From JABSSA01 sp039975755 (GTDB lineage: Bacteria > Pseudomonadota > Alphaproteobacteria > Rhodobacterales > Rhodobacteraceae), in NCBI GenBank assembly GCA_039975755.1, contig JBDWGM010000166.1, forward strand, positions 1-64,000: a DNA stretch of 64,000 nt, in the 5' to 3' direction. Shown here one piece after another: positions 54,952 to 63,682 of the stretch. Every line of letters starts with the position of its first letter. Position 1 is the stretch's first letter. Under the pieces are notes generated by a model that had not been told where the DNA came from, made no database searches, and saw only the letters and a program-made list of their open reading frames with translations. The translations under genes were made by a program, and so were the position numbers.

Positions 54952-55545
54952 ATGCGTTTCGTTGCCCCTTTTCTTGCTCTTGCCATCAGTGTGTCGACGG
55001 CATTGGCCGACCAACTGCCGTTGAAAGATATCTCGCAATATCTGAACGACATGAAGACAGCAGAAGCCGCGTTTACGCAATTGAATGACGATGGAACAAT
55101 CAGCACGGGCAAGCTTTATATCCAGCGACCCGGCAAGATGCGTTTTGAATATAATCCACCTGACGAAGCCGTCGTGATGGCGACAAATAATACCGTGATT
55201 GTGTATGATCCAAAGTCGAACCAGCAGGCTGAAAAATACCCACTGAAGCGTACGCCTTTGTCCATTATTCTGGCGCGGCGTGTCGATCTGGGCCAAGCGC
55301 GTATGGTCGTCGATCAAAGCTTTGATGGGACGGCGACGACCGTGACGGCGCAGGATCCAGAAAATCCAGAATATGGGAATATTCAGCTTAATTTCACCGG
55401 CAACCCTGTCGAATTGCGCCAATGGATCGTCAACGATGCCAACGGCGGTCAAACAACGGTCATTCTGGGTGATTTGAAAACAGGGGGCCGGTTGCCCAGC
55501 TCCCTGTTCAATATCAATGAATTTGAACGGTCAAACGACCGCTAA
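54952..55545 (+). CDS. lolA: outer-membrane lipoprotein carrier protein LolA
   Basis: A 197-residue periplasmic chaperone that carries lipoproteins from the LolCDE complex to the outer membrane. It has a signal peptide (about 1-19, ending ALA) and the half-barrel pattern M-K-T-A-E-A-A-F-T-Q, then G-K-L-Y-I-Q-R-P-G-K-M-R-F-E-Y. The ATG at 54952 follows AAGGAC; the frame is open for 120 bases upstream but no signal fits there. It follows ftsK, a common order in Rhodobacterales, with a decayed gene between. Its stop overlaps the convergent transglycosylase gene by four bases. Confidence 0.9.
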   Translation: MRFVAPFLALAISVSTALADQLPLKDISQYLNDMKTAEAAFTQLNDDGTISTGKLYIQRPGKMRFEYNPPDEAVVMATNNTVIVYDPKSNQQAEKYPLKRTPLSIILARRVDLGQARMVVDQSFDGTATTVTAQDPENPEYGNIQLNFTGNPVELRQWIVNDANGGQTTVILGDLKTGGRLPSSLFNINEFERSNDR

Positions 55546-56129
55546 GCACGCCCGCAAGCGGATAATTGTGCCGCGTATAAATCCGACCGTTGATCGACTT
55601 CGCCAGCAACGCGCACCAACCACGCCTTCTTGCGATAGCTGCCGCGTGCAAATCCTGTGTGCCCTTCGTGATAGGCAAGATATTGATTGCGCGCGTCTGA
55701 CAACGCGACGCCGTTTCGGTTTTGGGTTTTATTCATATACCAACCCATAAAATCGGTGGCGTCTTTGATGCGGTTACGCCGAGCGCCAAAGCTGTTGGTT
55801 TCGCTTTTGTATTCTTTCCAAGTGGCATCCAATGCCTGCGCATATCCAAATGCGCTGGATTGACGTCCCATCGGAATGACACCAGCGGCGTATCTGAACG
55901 GCGTGCGCGCGTCCGATTTGAATTTACTCTCTTGATAGATTGTCGCCATTTGCACTTCGACTGGGACACCCCACCGACGTTCTGTTTGCTTGAAGGCGCG
56001 CAGGTAAGTCGGGTTTTGGCTGACCAGTGTACAGGCGTTATCAAGCGCGGAACGCGATACGTTCCCACCCGAGCTGCCACAGCTTGCGGCCAATAGGACC
56101 AATGCAAAGGCGCGAAGAAGTCTGCTCAT
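55542..56129 (-). CDS. lytic transglycosylase SLT-domain lipoprotein
   Basis: A 195-residue lipoprotein with a lipobox AASC (Cys17). The body is an SLT lysozyme-like domain with the catalytic Glu in ATIYQESKFKS, an S-A-F-G-Y-A-Q motif and a C-terminal AYHEGHTGF. It should cut peptidoglycan glycan strands from the inner face of the outer membrane. It is a small member compared with Slt70, and its exact subfamily is not clear. It overlaps lolA at the 3' end by four bases. Confidence 0.85.
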   Translation of the reverse strand: MSRLLRAFALVLLAASCGSSGGNVSRSALDNACTLVSQNPTYLRAFKQTERRWGVPVEVQMATIYQESKFKSDARTPFRYAAGVIPMGRQSSAFGYAQALDATWKEYKSETNSFGARRNRIKDATDFMGWYMNKTQNRNGVALSDARNQYLAYHEGHTGFARGSYRKKAWLVRVAGEVDQRSDLYAAQLSACGRA

Positions 56130-56197
56130 TTGCCTCTCTCGCTTTTCTTGTTTTTTGGCAGTCTAGCCGATTTTTTTCCGACGGGAAATCACGTTTC

Positions 56198-57079
56198 TTA
56201 CAGCACGAGGCCCAAAATCAGCGGCAAGCAGCCCACGGACAATAAAGTCGATGCCACAACAAGCCCGGCCACCGCATCTGAATCCGCACCATATTTTTCT
56301 GCGATCAGATAAGATGTGACCGCAACCGGGGTGGCGACTTGCAAGACAAGTACCCCAAAGGCGATTGGGTCAAGCGTGAACCATCGGCCCACCACCCAAG
56401 CAATGCCGGCACACATAACCAGTTTTACGAAGGACAAGGCCACAGCTTTGCCCATGCCGACTGGGTTCGGTCTTGCAACGGCGACACCAAGCGTGATCAA
56501 CATCAAGGGAATGGCCATTTGACCAATAAGTTCCAGCGTATTGGTCAAGAAAGGTGGGGTTTGCCAGTCCATGAACATGAACAATGCACCAAGGATCGTC
56601 GCCGCGACCATTGGTTCTTGAACTGCCTTGATGATTGATCCTCCGCCAGACACCAACCATATGCCGAAGGTAAAGGACCAGATCGCCATAAGTGCGAAAA
56701 CGATGATAGCATAGCTTAACCCAACATCGCCAAAGGCAAACAGCGCCAAAGGCAAACCCAGATTGCCCGTGTTTCCGAACATCAATGGTGCCGCATAGGT
56801 GCGCCGATCCAAACCTAGCGCTGCAACCAAACCAAGGACGGCCAATGTGATGCCTGCATAAGCCACAAGTGTCGACATCGTCAGCGCTGTCAACGCAACA
56901 GGATCGATTTTGGTCTTCATCAACGACACGAAAATTAGGCATGGAACCGCAAGCGTCATGGCCAATTGCGTGACAAACTCAATTCGGTATTCAAATCCCT
57001 GTCGAATCCATGCAAAACCAACTGCGGCTAAAAGAAAAACAGGTGCGACGATCTGAAGGACTGTTAATACAAGGTTCAC
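56198..57079 (-). CDS. AEC-family transporter (auxin efflux carrier)
   Basis: A 293-residue integral membrane protein with about eight to ten hydrophobic segments and the LMFGNTGNLGLPLALFAFG motif of auxin-efflux carrier (AEC) proteins, split by short loops. Bacterial members carry malate, malonate or other organic anions; the substrate here is unknown. The start is GTG at 57079, preceded by AGGGA. It is divergent from hspQ across about 80 bp. Confidence 0.85.
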   Translation of the reverse strand: MNLVLTVLQIVAPVFLLAAVGFAWIRQGFEYRIEFVTQLAMTLAVPCLIFVSLMKTKIDPVALTALTMSTLVAYAGITLAVLGLVAALGLDRRTYAAPLMFGNTGNLGLPLALFAFGDVGLSYAIIVFALMAIWSFTFGIWLVSGGGSIIKAVQEPMVAATILGALFMFMDWQTPPFLTNTLELIGQMAIPLMLITLGVAVARPNPVGMGKAVALSFVKLVMCAGIAWVVGRWFTLDPIAFGVLVLQVATPVAVTSYLIAEKYGADSDAVAGLVVASTLLSVGCLPLILGLVL

Positions 57080-57162
57080 AGACTGTTTCCCTAAATTTTA
57101 CCGCAATCATTGGACATTGGGCCTCGATCCCGTGTAATCAGTCAGTTATGAGGCCACAAGCT

Positions 57163-57489
57163 ATGCATCATACGCGCGCGAAATATCATCTGGGGCAGGT
57201 GGTTCGGCATCGAAAGCATCCGTTCCGCGGAGTCGTGTTTGATGTGGATGCCGAGTTTGCAAACACGGATGAGTGGTACGAGGCTATTCCAGAGGACAGT
57301 CGTCCCGCCAAAGAGCAGCCTTATTATCATCTTTTGGCAGAGAACGATCAAAGTTACTATGTGGCTTACGTTTCTGAACAAAACTTGATTGCGGATTATT
57401 CCGGCGAACCGGTGGATCACCCTGATATCCCAGATCTGTTTGGTCCGTTTACAGACGGATCTTACCCGCTGCATTTCCACATTAACTGA
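57163..57489 (+). CDS. hspQ: heat shock protein HspQ
   Basis: A 108-residue protein of the HspQ/YccV family. It has YHLGQVVRHRKHPFRGVVFDVD at its start and Q-P-Y-Y-H-L-L and Y-V-S-E-Q-N-L in the middle, both family marks. HspQ is a heat-inducible specificity factor of the Lon protease in enterics and was first described as a hemimethylated-DNA-binding protein. The ATG at 57163 follows GAGG; an ATG at 57148 is also possible. A bidirectional terminator follows. Confidence 0.9.
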   Translation: MHHTRAKYHLGQVVRHRKHPFRGVVFDVDAEFANTDEWYEAIPEDSRPAKEQPYYHLLAENDQSYYVAYVSEQNLIADYSGEPVDHPDIPDLFGPFTDGSYPLHFHIN

Positions 57490-57510
57490 TTAACTGCGCG
57501 TAAAAAGACC

Positions 57511-57534
57511 AAGGCAGGATCCCTCCTGCCTTTT
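57511..57534. terminator. bidirectional intrinsic terminator between hspQ and the gamma-glutamyltransferase gene
   Basis: AAGGCAGGA and TCCTGCCTT form a nine-base stem with a four-base loop. TTTT follows on the plus strand and a T-rich run follows on the minus strand, so it can end both convergent genes. Confidence 0.85.
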
Positions 57535-57547
57535 GCTGTTGTCGCAC

Positions 57548-59125
57548 CTAGTACCCCAAAGCGCAGCCATCTTTGCGTGGGTCAGACGCGCCTTCCAGCA
57601 CACCTTCGGGATTGATGCGAATGGCCTGCGCCCCGCCAATCGGCGTGTCCGGAATGACAACGTCATGCCCCAACTCAGCGAGCTCTGCCCGCACAACATC
57701 GCTGTAACCTCGTTCGACTTTCATCTGCCCGTTGTCGGAAAAACAACGGGGGGTGTCGATTGCCGTTTGTGGGTCCATGCCATGATCGACCAGATTGCTG
57801 ACAAATCGGGCGTGCCCATTGGGTTGGTACGCACCGCCCATTACGCCAAAGGGCATCAAAGGCGTGTCGTCTTTTGTCAAAAGGCCGGGAATGATCGTGT
57901 GCATTGGACGCTTTCCGCCCTTCAATTCGTTAGGATGACCTTCCTCCAAGGTGAATCCAGCACCACGGTTTTGTAGCAAAATGCCATATTTCTCAGACGC
58001 AATTCCGGACCCAAAGCCGTGAAAGATCGAATAGATCAACGAAACGGACATCCCGTTGCCATCAACGCAGGTGATGTAAATTGTATCTTTATGCACGGAT
58101 TCCGACAACGGTGCCGCGCTTGGCATGGCACGTTTGGGATCGATAAGGGCTGCCAACGCCTTGGCCGTATCTACCGACAACATGTGATCCAACCGCGTTG
58201 TGTAATCCATGTCCGCGATGAACCGGTTGCGTGCATCATAAGCCAGCTTGGCAATTTCGGCCTCGATATGGGCGCGTTCCGATCCAAGCGGGTCCATGCT
58301 GGCCATATCAAATTGGGCCATCATATTCAGCATCAGATTGGCCGTCGCTCCTTGGCCGTTGGGTGGATGCTCAAGTAAGGTCATCCCCTTGTAAGCTCCG
58401 CCAACAGGGTCGGTTTCTGTGCACGCCGTGTGATCAAAATCCTCGGCTGTGTGCAGACCGCCCGCAGCCTTAAGGGCCGCGATCATATCATCCGCAATTT
58501 CGCCGCTGTAAAACGCATCACGCCCGTCCTTGGCCAACGCGCGCAACACTTTGACCTGTCCGGGAAAGCGGACGGTTTGACCCGTTTTGGGCGCGGCGCC
58601 ATTCACAAGGAAATGGTCACGCGCCGCACCTTTTAAGGTTTTTTCGTCATTGGCCCAGTCAAACGCGACACGCGGCGCAACGGGTATGCCGCTTTCGCCA
58701 TACTGAATGGCCGGGCCCAGAAGAGTGTCCAACCCCAAAACGCCAACGGTTTCCGAAAGCCAGCAAAAGGCGTCAATTGCGCCGGGAACGGTAACCGCAT
58801 GTGCGCTTGATATTGGTACGGCGGTTTCGCCGGCCTGTCTAAGATGCGCCGCATCTTGCGCGGCTGGTGCGCGCCCCGATCCATTCAACGCGCGGATTTT
58901 CCCAGTGCTGGGATCATTCCACAATACAAAGCAATCGCCCCCAATGCCTGTCATCTGAGGTTCGCACAGCCCCAGCAGAATGGCACCAGAGATTGCCGCG
59001 TCCATAGCATTGCCGCCACGCTTCATGATGTCGACCGCAGCGTTTGCCGCCAATGGGTGAGACGTTGCGCACATACCGTTGATGGCAAATACGGGGGAGC
59101 GTCCAGGCAAATGAAGATCGCGCAT
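57548..59125 (-). CDS. gamma-glutamyltransferase family protein
   Basis: A 525-residue Ntn-hydrolase precursor that should cleave itself into a large (about 347 residues) and a small subunit at Thr348. The expected nucleophile context TTHxSVVD is TIYITCVD here, which keeps the Thr but changes the next two residues, a variation seen in the Rhodobacterales branch. The GNGMSVSLI and GSGI stretches that follow are conserved. No signal peptide is visible, so it may act in the cytoplasm, unlike periplasmic GGT. The ATG at 59125 follows AAGGA. Whether it acts on glutathione or on acylated substrates is not clear. Confidence 0.82.
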   Translation of the reverse strand: MRDLHLPGRSPVFAINGMCATSHPLAANAAVDIMKRGGNAMDAAISGAILLGLCEPQMTGIGGDCFVLWNDPSTGKIRALNGSGRAPAAQDAAHLRQAGETAVPISSAHAVTVPGAIDAFCWLSETVGVLGLDTLLGPAIQYGESGIPVAPRVAFDWANDEKTLKGAARDHFLVNGAAPKTGQTVRFPGQVKVLRALAKDGRDAFYSGEIADDMIAALKAAGGLHTAEDFDHTACTETDPVGGAYKGMTLLEHPPNGQGATANLMLNMMAQFDMASMDPLGSERAHIEAEIAKLAYDARNRFIADMDYTTRLDHMLSVDTAKALAALIDPKRAMPSAAPLSESVHKDTIYITCVDGNGMSVSLIYSIFHGFGSGIASEKYGILLQNRGAGFTLEEGHPNELKGGKRPMHTIIPGLLTKDDTPLMPFGVMGGAYQPNGHARFVSNLVDHGMDPQTAIDTPRCFSDNGQMKVERGYSDVVRAELAELGHDVVIPDTPIGGAQAIRINPEGVLEGASDPRKDGCALGY

Positions 59126-59450
59126 ACAAGTCCTTAACTCTGTTGTCAGAGTGCAAGCTACTCTGCTGCCTGCTAAGGTCCAGACGTTTTCACAAAATTT
59201 TTGGATAAGTTCCTCGGTGCCGGGCACTGGGTGGGGGCAAAATAACCCGACACCGAGGGAAGCTATATGCAGCTACCCGATCTGTATGCCGACCAATCTA
59301 GGCAACTTTGTGCCCACTCAGTGGTGCTTTTGGGGAATTGAATTCTCGCCCGTCACAATGGCGAAAGGCGTACCCTACTGTATGGTTTTTTTGACCGATT
59401 TTTGATTTTAGAAGGCCAGAATACGCAATTCATACGTATTTCCCAATGGT
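59126..59450. other. 325 bp region without a gene
   Basis: The region lies upstream of the gamma-glutamyltransferase gene and downstream of the anti-sigma kinase gene, both on the minus strand. It contains an imperfect 13 bp inverted repeat at 59212-59258 and a short palindrome CCACTCAGTGG at 59314-59324. No coding frame with a known pattern is visible. Confidence 0.4.
59212..59258. repeat. imperfect 13 bp inverted repeat in the ggt upstream region
   Basis: CCTCGGTGCCGGG and CCCGACACCGAGG pair at 12 of 13 positions around a 21-base loop. It ends about 87 bases before the gamma-glutamyltransferase start on the minus strand and could be an RNA hairpin in the leader or a protein-binding site. 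No T-run follows. Confidence 0.45.
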
Positions 59451-59906
59451 TTAAACGGAATCATCCTTGAGTCCGACGGCGAGGCGCAGTGTCGGGTGGT
59501 TTTCCCAACCAAGCCGCTTATATTCAACATCTTTCGCCAAATCTTTGATCAGGAACCATCCGAATCCCCCTTCAGGTAGATCAAAAAAGTCGACATCAAC
59601 TTGTGCGGGGACACCAAGAGGCAGTTTGCCGTCCGGCATCCCTATCCCTTCATCCACAACAGACAGATGCAAACCGTCGCGATTGTGTGTGGCGCGAACC
59701 CGAATCGGGCCTTGCGGGCTGCCCTTTGGGTAAGCGTGTTCGACGATATTGTTTAACGCTTCTGCCATAACAAGTTCGACTGAACCGGCCTCTTCCGGAG
59801 AGAGCATCAGTGGCGATAACGCCGTTTGCAGTTCTTCCAAAGCAGTCCGAACAGCCATGTCGCCACTGTTCACCGTAATATTCACTGCTTTGATCGAACG
59901 AGACAT
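59451..59906 (-). CDS. anti-sigma factor serine kinase, RsbW-like
   Basis: A 151-residue GHKL-type ATPase. The N-box is in ELVMAEALNNIVEHA (Glu49, Asn53), followed by DEGIGMP (G1) and GGFGWFLIKDL. It is the kinase-like half of a partner-switching pair: it binds a sigma factor or another target, and is released when it phosphorylates its STAS partner. It lies 27 bp downstream of the STAS gene in the same transcript. The sigma factor it controls is not in the window. Confidence 0.85.
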   Translation of the reverse strand: MSRSIKAVNITVNSGDMAVRTALEELQTALSPLMLSPEEAGSVELVMAEALNNIVEHAYPKGSPQGPIRVRATHNRDGLHLSVVDEGIGMPDGKLPLGVPAQVDVDFFDLPEGGFGWFLIKDLAKDVEYKRLGWENHPTLRLAVGLKDDSV

Positions 59907-59933
59907 ATGCGTATTTTCATGAAAAGAGTGCTG

Positions 59934-60272
59934 TTATTTTCGCAGAGCGTTCAATGCACCATCGAGTGTCGTGAACAGTGGGAAAACACTGTCCATCCGC
60001 GTCAGTCGAAACACTTTTTCAACCGTGGGCGTTAACCCGGCAAGAGCCAGCTTTCGGTCGCGCCCCATCTGCTTCATTGATGCGACAATGGCACCCAGAC
60101 CGCTGGAATCAATGAATTGTACGGAACTGAGGTCCAAGACAACCACATCTGAACCCGACTCAGTTTGGGTGCGCATAGCGTCCTTGAATTCAATCGCGAC
60201 AGCTGCGTCTATTCTTGCGTTGCTTACAGACACGATCTGCAAACTGTTTTCTGTTCGGCTGGTCAAATTCAT
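59934..60272 (-). CDS. STAS-domain anti-anti-sigma factor
   Basis: A 112-residue STAS-domain protein of the SpoIIAA/RsbV type. The regulatory serine lies in VQFIDSSGLGAIV (Ser56 or Ser57), where phosphorylation by the neighbouring kinase would block binding. It is upstream of and co-transcribed with the RsbW-like gene. In Rhodobacterales such pairs respond to environmental or surface signals, but the target here is unknown. It is divergent from the thiolase gene. Confidence 0.88.
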   Translation of the reverse strand: MNLTSRTENSLQIVSVSNARIDAAVAIEFKDAMRTQTESGSDVVVLDLSSVQFIDSSGLGAIVASMKQMGRDRKLALAGLTPTVEKVFRLTRMDSVFPLFTTLDGALNALRK

Positions 60273-60357
60273 GGCCTAACCCTTGCAATCTTTGACTGGA
60301 ACCCGTGTTTAATCTGCAAATCATTACTAATTCATGAGCATCCATAGGGAGAAAAAC

Positions 60358-61530
60358 ATGACCGAAGTTGTTATTGCAGGTGCGATGCGAACTCCGATGG
60401 GTGGCTTTCAAGGTGAATTGTCACCGATGACTGCGCCGGAATTGGGCGGCAGCGCAATCAAGAGCGCCCTTGCCGATGCAAAGTTGAGTACAGTGGATGA
60501 AGTGTTGATGGGCTGCGTTTTATCCGCAGGTCAAGGACAAGCTCCGGCGCGACAGGCCAGTTTCGTCGCTGGTTTGGGCGAAGACGTGCCTGCCACGACA
60601 CTTAATAAAATGTGCGGGTCAGGTATGAAGGCCGCAATGATCGCATTTGACCAGATTGCATTGGGGCATGCTGACACGATGATAGCGGGGGGCATGGAAA
60701 GCATGACCAACGCGCCTTATCTCTTGCCAAAATTGCGGGGTGGGGCTCGTTTAGGACATGGGCAAGTGATCGACCACATGTTCTTGGATGGCCTTGAAGA
60801 TGCGTATGACACAGGGCGTTTGATGGGGACCTTTGCCGAGGATTGCGCTGAATCTTACCAATTCACCCGCGAAACGCAGGACAAATTTGCGCTGACCTCC
60901 CTTAGCCGCGCACAAGCCGCCACCGAAAACGGGTCTTTCGAAAACGAGATTGCGACACTCGAGGTGCAAACGCGCAAAGGCAGCTTGGCAATTGACGCAG
61001 ACGAACAACCCCAAACTGCACGTCCTGACAAAATCCCGCATTTGAAACCGGCGTTTCGCAAAGGCGGCACAGTCACGGCTGCAAATTCCAGTTCAATCTC
61101 GGATGGGGCCGCGGCTTTGGTATTGGCGTCATCCCATGCGGCCGAAGCTCAAGGTCTGCGTGTCCGTGCCAAAATCGTCGGGCACGCAAGCCATGCTCAG
61201 GCCCCTGGTTTATTCACGACGGCGCCCGTTCCTGCGGCGCAGAAATTGTTGGACCGCGTCGGGTGGTCCAAAGCGGATGTTGATCTGTGGGAGGTGAACG
61301 AAGCGTTTGCAGTTGTACCCTTGGCTTTCATGCACGAAATGGACCTGAGCCATGATGTGGTGAACGTCAACGGTGGAGCCTGCGCTTTGGGCCATCCCAT
61401 AGGGGCGTCGGGCGCGCGGATCATTGTGACCTTGCTGAATGCACTGGAAAAGCGCGATCTTAAACGGGGTGTGGCGGCCATTTGTATAGGTGGCGGCGAA
61501 GGCACCGCCATCGCAATCGAACGGGTATAA
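60358..61530 (+). CDS. acetyl-CoA C-acetyltransferase (thiolase)
   Basis: A 390-residue thiolase. The acyl-enzyme Cys is in NKMCGSGMKA, and the C-terminal GGACALGHPIGASGARI (His) and CIGGGEGTAIAIE (base Cys) motifs are present. It condenses two acetyl-CoA or, in reverse, cleaves acetoacetyl-CoA, with possible roles in polyhydroxybutyrate, ketone or fatty-acid metabolism. The ATG at 60358 follows AGGGAG; a GTG- or ATG-led longer frame begins 24 bases earlier. It lies 7 bp before the methionine sulfoxide reductase gene. Confidence 0.92.
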   Translation: MTEVVIAGAMRTPMGGFQGELSPMTAPELGGSAIKSALADAKLSTVDEVLMGCVLSAGQGQAPARQASFVAGLGEDVPATTLNKMCGSGMKAAMIAFDQIALGHADTMIAGGMESMTNAPYLLPKLRGGARLGHGQVIDHMFLDGLEDAYDTGRLMGTFAEDCAESYQFTRETQDKFALTSLSRAQAATENGSFENEIATLEVQTRKGSLAIDADEQPQTARPDKIPHLKPAFRKGGTVTAANSSSISDGAAALVLASSHAAEAQGLRVRAKIVGHASHAQAPGLFTTAPVPAAQKLLDRVGWSKADVDLWEVNEAFAVVPLAFMHEMDLSHDVVNVNGGACALGHPIGASGARIIVTLLNALEKRDLKRGVAAICIGGGEGTAIAIERV

Positions 61531-61537
61531 CATCGAG

Positions 61538-61987
61538 ATGGTGAATTACGACACACTTGCCAAGACGATCACGTCTTTGACCGAAGGCGAAACGGACCAC
61601 GTTGCGTTAATGGCGACGGTTGCCTGTGAAGTGCACCATTCCGACCAACGTTTCGACTGGACTGGGTTCTATCGCGTCACGGCCCCTGAAATGTTAAAGA
61701 TCGGCCCGTATCAGGGGGGGCATGGATGTTTGCAAATCCCCTTTTCCAAAGGCGTATGTGGGGCCGCAGCTCGGACCGGCGAAATCCAATTGGTGCCCGA
61801 CGTCGAAGCATTTCCCGGTCACATTGCCTGCGCGTCATCGACCCGATCAGAGCTGGTTTTGCCGGTTCACATCAAGGGCGGTCATTTGATTGCAGTGTTC
61901 GATATCGACAGCGATCTGCCTGATGCGTTTACGGAAAACGATGCGCAGAATCTGGCGACCATTTTGGACAGTGTCTTTGCCAGATAG
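61538..61987 (+). CDS. msrC: free methionine-(R)-sulfoxide reductase (GAF domain)
   Basis: A 149-residue single GAF-domain protein. Cys64, Cys74 and Cys98 have the same spacing (10 and 24) as the catalytic cysteines of the known enzyme, which reduces free methionine-R-sulfoxide with thioredoxin. The motifs GCLQIPFSKGVCG and CASSTRSELVLPV surround them. It is in one operon with the thiolase and ends at a terminator at 62035-62055. Confidence 0.92.
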   Translation: MVNYDTLAKTITSLTEGETDHVALMATVACEVHHSDQRFDWTGFYRVTAPEMLKIGPYQGGHGCLQIPFSKGVCGAAARTGEIQLVPDVEAFPGHIACASSTRSELVLPVHIKGGHLIAVFDIDSDLPDAFTENDAQNLATILDSVFAR

Positions 61988-62034
61988 GGTCTGTTACGAA
62001 CATCGTGCGACAAGCTAGGGCAGTCGGCTTTGTC

Positions 62035-62055
62035 CACGGTACAACTGTGTTTTTT
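62035..62055 (+). terminator. intrinsic terminator of the thiolase-msrC operon
   Basis: CACGGT and ACTGTG pair (one G-U) with a three-base loop, followed by six T. It is a modest rho-independent terminator about 50 bases after the msrC stop. Confidence 0.6.
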
Positions 62056-62079
62056 GATCCATAACAACGCGAGCCTTTT

Positions 62080-63444
62080 TTACCCATCCCACAAGGCCGT
62101 TTCAGGATGGAATTGCGACCAAGCGAACCAAAACGCCTGATGGCTCCCCAGAGCTTGTCCGGCTGATCCGACCGCGTGCACGCCTCCGGCGGATAGCTCC
62201 AATCTCACGTCTTCAAACACAACTTCTTGACCAGCAGCCAGCGCGGCGACAGCGATGGTACGCGGAAAAGCAATCGGTGTTCCATTCGCAGTGATCGCAC
62301 CAATGACGTCTTCATGTACTGGCAGTCGCGGGTCAACATCGCCCACAGGAAAGATTGGGCCATTGGCATCACGGGTTTCTCGCAGGTTATAATCGCGCCC
62401 CAACGCCAACGCTTCGACCAAGACTGTTGTCTCGGGATAGGTCCTGCGCCAGTTGCCCCAATCTGTTGTAATGATCGTCGCTTGTTCCAGTTTGAGACCA
62501 ATTTCGGCCAAAGGCCCTGTCACAGCTTTGCCAAGGAATGTATCGAAAACAGAATGGGTTTTGATATCATACATAACCTTGTTTGACCGGATCAGCAGAC
62601 CGGATGTCCGCAGAATAGGTCGCTTTACGCCAGTTGGCATTCGATCTGTAAAGTAGGCCTGAGCAGCTCCACACAATGTGCAGTACGGAATGCCAAGGTC
62701 ACGCCCGCCCAACGTATCATTTACCATTTCACGCACTTCCATGATCCGGCGGGGGTAAGCGCGAGCTTCGCCGTTAATCACAACGCCAAAGATGGTGTCG
62801 TCGTCTTTAAGCCACGTCGCCTCAGCCGCAGTGCTGACCTCGGGATTGTCAATTGCAGGGATGCAATGGCAGACCTCGTCAGTCGTGCCATAAGGGCGTG
62901 CGTCGATGTTCACACCACCCCAATCCACGAGTTGCCAATTGATATCTCCATCGCTGAAGATATGTTCTATGCCGGGAAGATAATTGGCGAAGACCGCGCG
63001 TTTATGGGCAAGATATCCCGGATAGGCAGGCATGTCCCAAGCGATCATTTTGTCGATAATCTCTTCACGCTGACGACCGCTGTCAAAAGAACTGTCTAGG
63101 ATCGTGGCCGCGACACGGGTTAACGCCGCTCTGAATTCTGGCCGCCAAGCAAAACGCTGCATATCTGTGAGGACCCAAACCAGCCGCGGGTCGCGCGTCT
63201 GGGCAATGGTATCAAGGGCCATCGTATCTTCAGGGTTCCATTCAGATTGGTTCACTGAAAAGGTCAGAATATCATCCAAAGCCTCAATCACTGGAGCGGA
63301 TAACGGCCCGTCGGGAATTGTTGGGTGTGTACCAAATTCAGCGATTACATAGTCGGGCAACGCTGCACGGCCTTGCGCCCAAAGCACGCTTGAAGTTAGG
63401 CAAAGCGTAATTGCTGTGACAATGGCGGAAAGGCAACGAAACAT
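62080..63444 (-). CDS. DUF3179 protein
   Basis: A 454-residue protein with a signal peptide (about 1-23, ending WAQ). The body has the DUF3179 marks CHCIPAIDNPEV, NGEARAYP and PYCTLCGAAQAYF, with a conserved Cys pair in the last one. The family is thought to be exported to the periplasm or outer surface, and its function is unknown. It stands alone between convergent msrC and the downstream rpsO region. The C-terminal WFAWSQFHPETALW is also typical. Confidence 0.85.
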   Translation of the reverse strand: MFRCLSAIVTAITLCLTSSVLWAQGRAALPDYVIAEFGTHPTIPDGPLSAPVIEALDDILTFSVNQSEWNPEDTMALDTIAQTRDPRLVWVLTDMQRFAWRPEFRAALTRVAATILDSSFDSGRQREEIIDKMIAWDMPAYPGYLAHKRAVFANYLPGIEHIFSDGDINWQLVDWGGVNIDARPYGTTDEVCHCIPAIDNPEVSTAAEATWLKDDDTIFGVVINGEARAYPRRIMEVREMVNDTLGGRDLGIPYCTLCGAAQAYFTDRMPTGVKRPILRTSGLLIRSNKVMYDIKTHSVFDTFLGKAVTGPLAEIGLKLEQATIITTDWGNWRRTYPETTVLVEALALGRDYNLRETRDANGPIFPVGDVDPRLPVHEDVIGAITANGTPIAFPRTIAVAALAAGQEVVFEDVRLELSAGGVHAVGSAGQALGSHQAFWFAWSQFHPETALWDG

Positions 63445-63584
63445 AGTGTCTCCAGTAACTTCAGATTATGCAGCAGAACCTACGCTGATAAAACTGAACG
63501 ATGGCTTCACGATTGCATCAGGCTTGGATGCGCTTGTTGTTCGGGCGGTCCTTGGTTCCAAAAAACCTGGCGATGGGTAGACAC

Positions 63585-63611
63585 AAAAAAGCCCGCCTAA
63601 AACCGGCGGGC
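63585..63611 (-). terminator. intrinsic terminator of rpsO
   Basis: On the minus strand GCCCGCC and GGCGGGC form a seven-base stem with a seven-base loop, followed by six T. It lies about 70 bases after the rpsO stop. Confidence 0.9.
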
Positions 63612-63682
63612 GTTTTCGTTCTTTGCTGTGACCGTTCCGAAATCAACCAGAAAACCGGACTTTTCCCGAACGGTTGATCCGC

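Noticed and set aside
59151..59405. 84-residue frame on the plus strand in the ggt upstream region
   Set aside because: No ribosome site, no family resemblance, unusual residue composition, and it overlaps the inverted repeat; probably chance.
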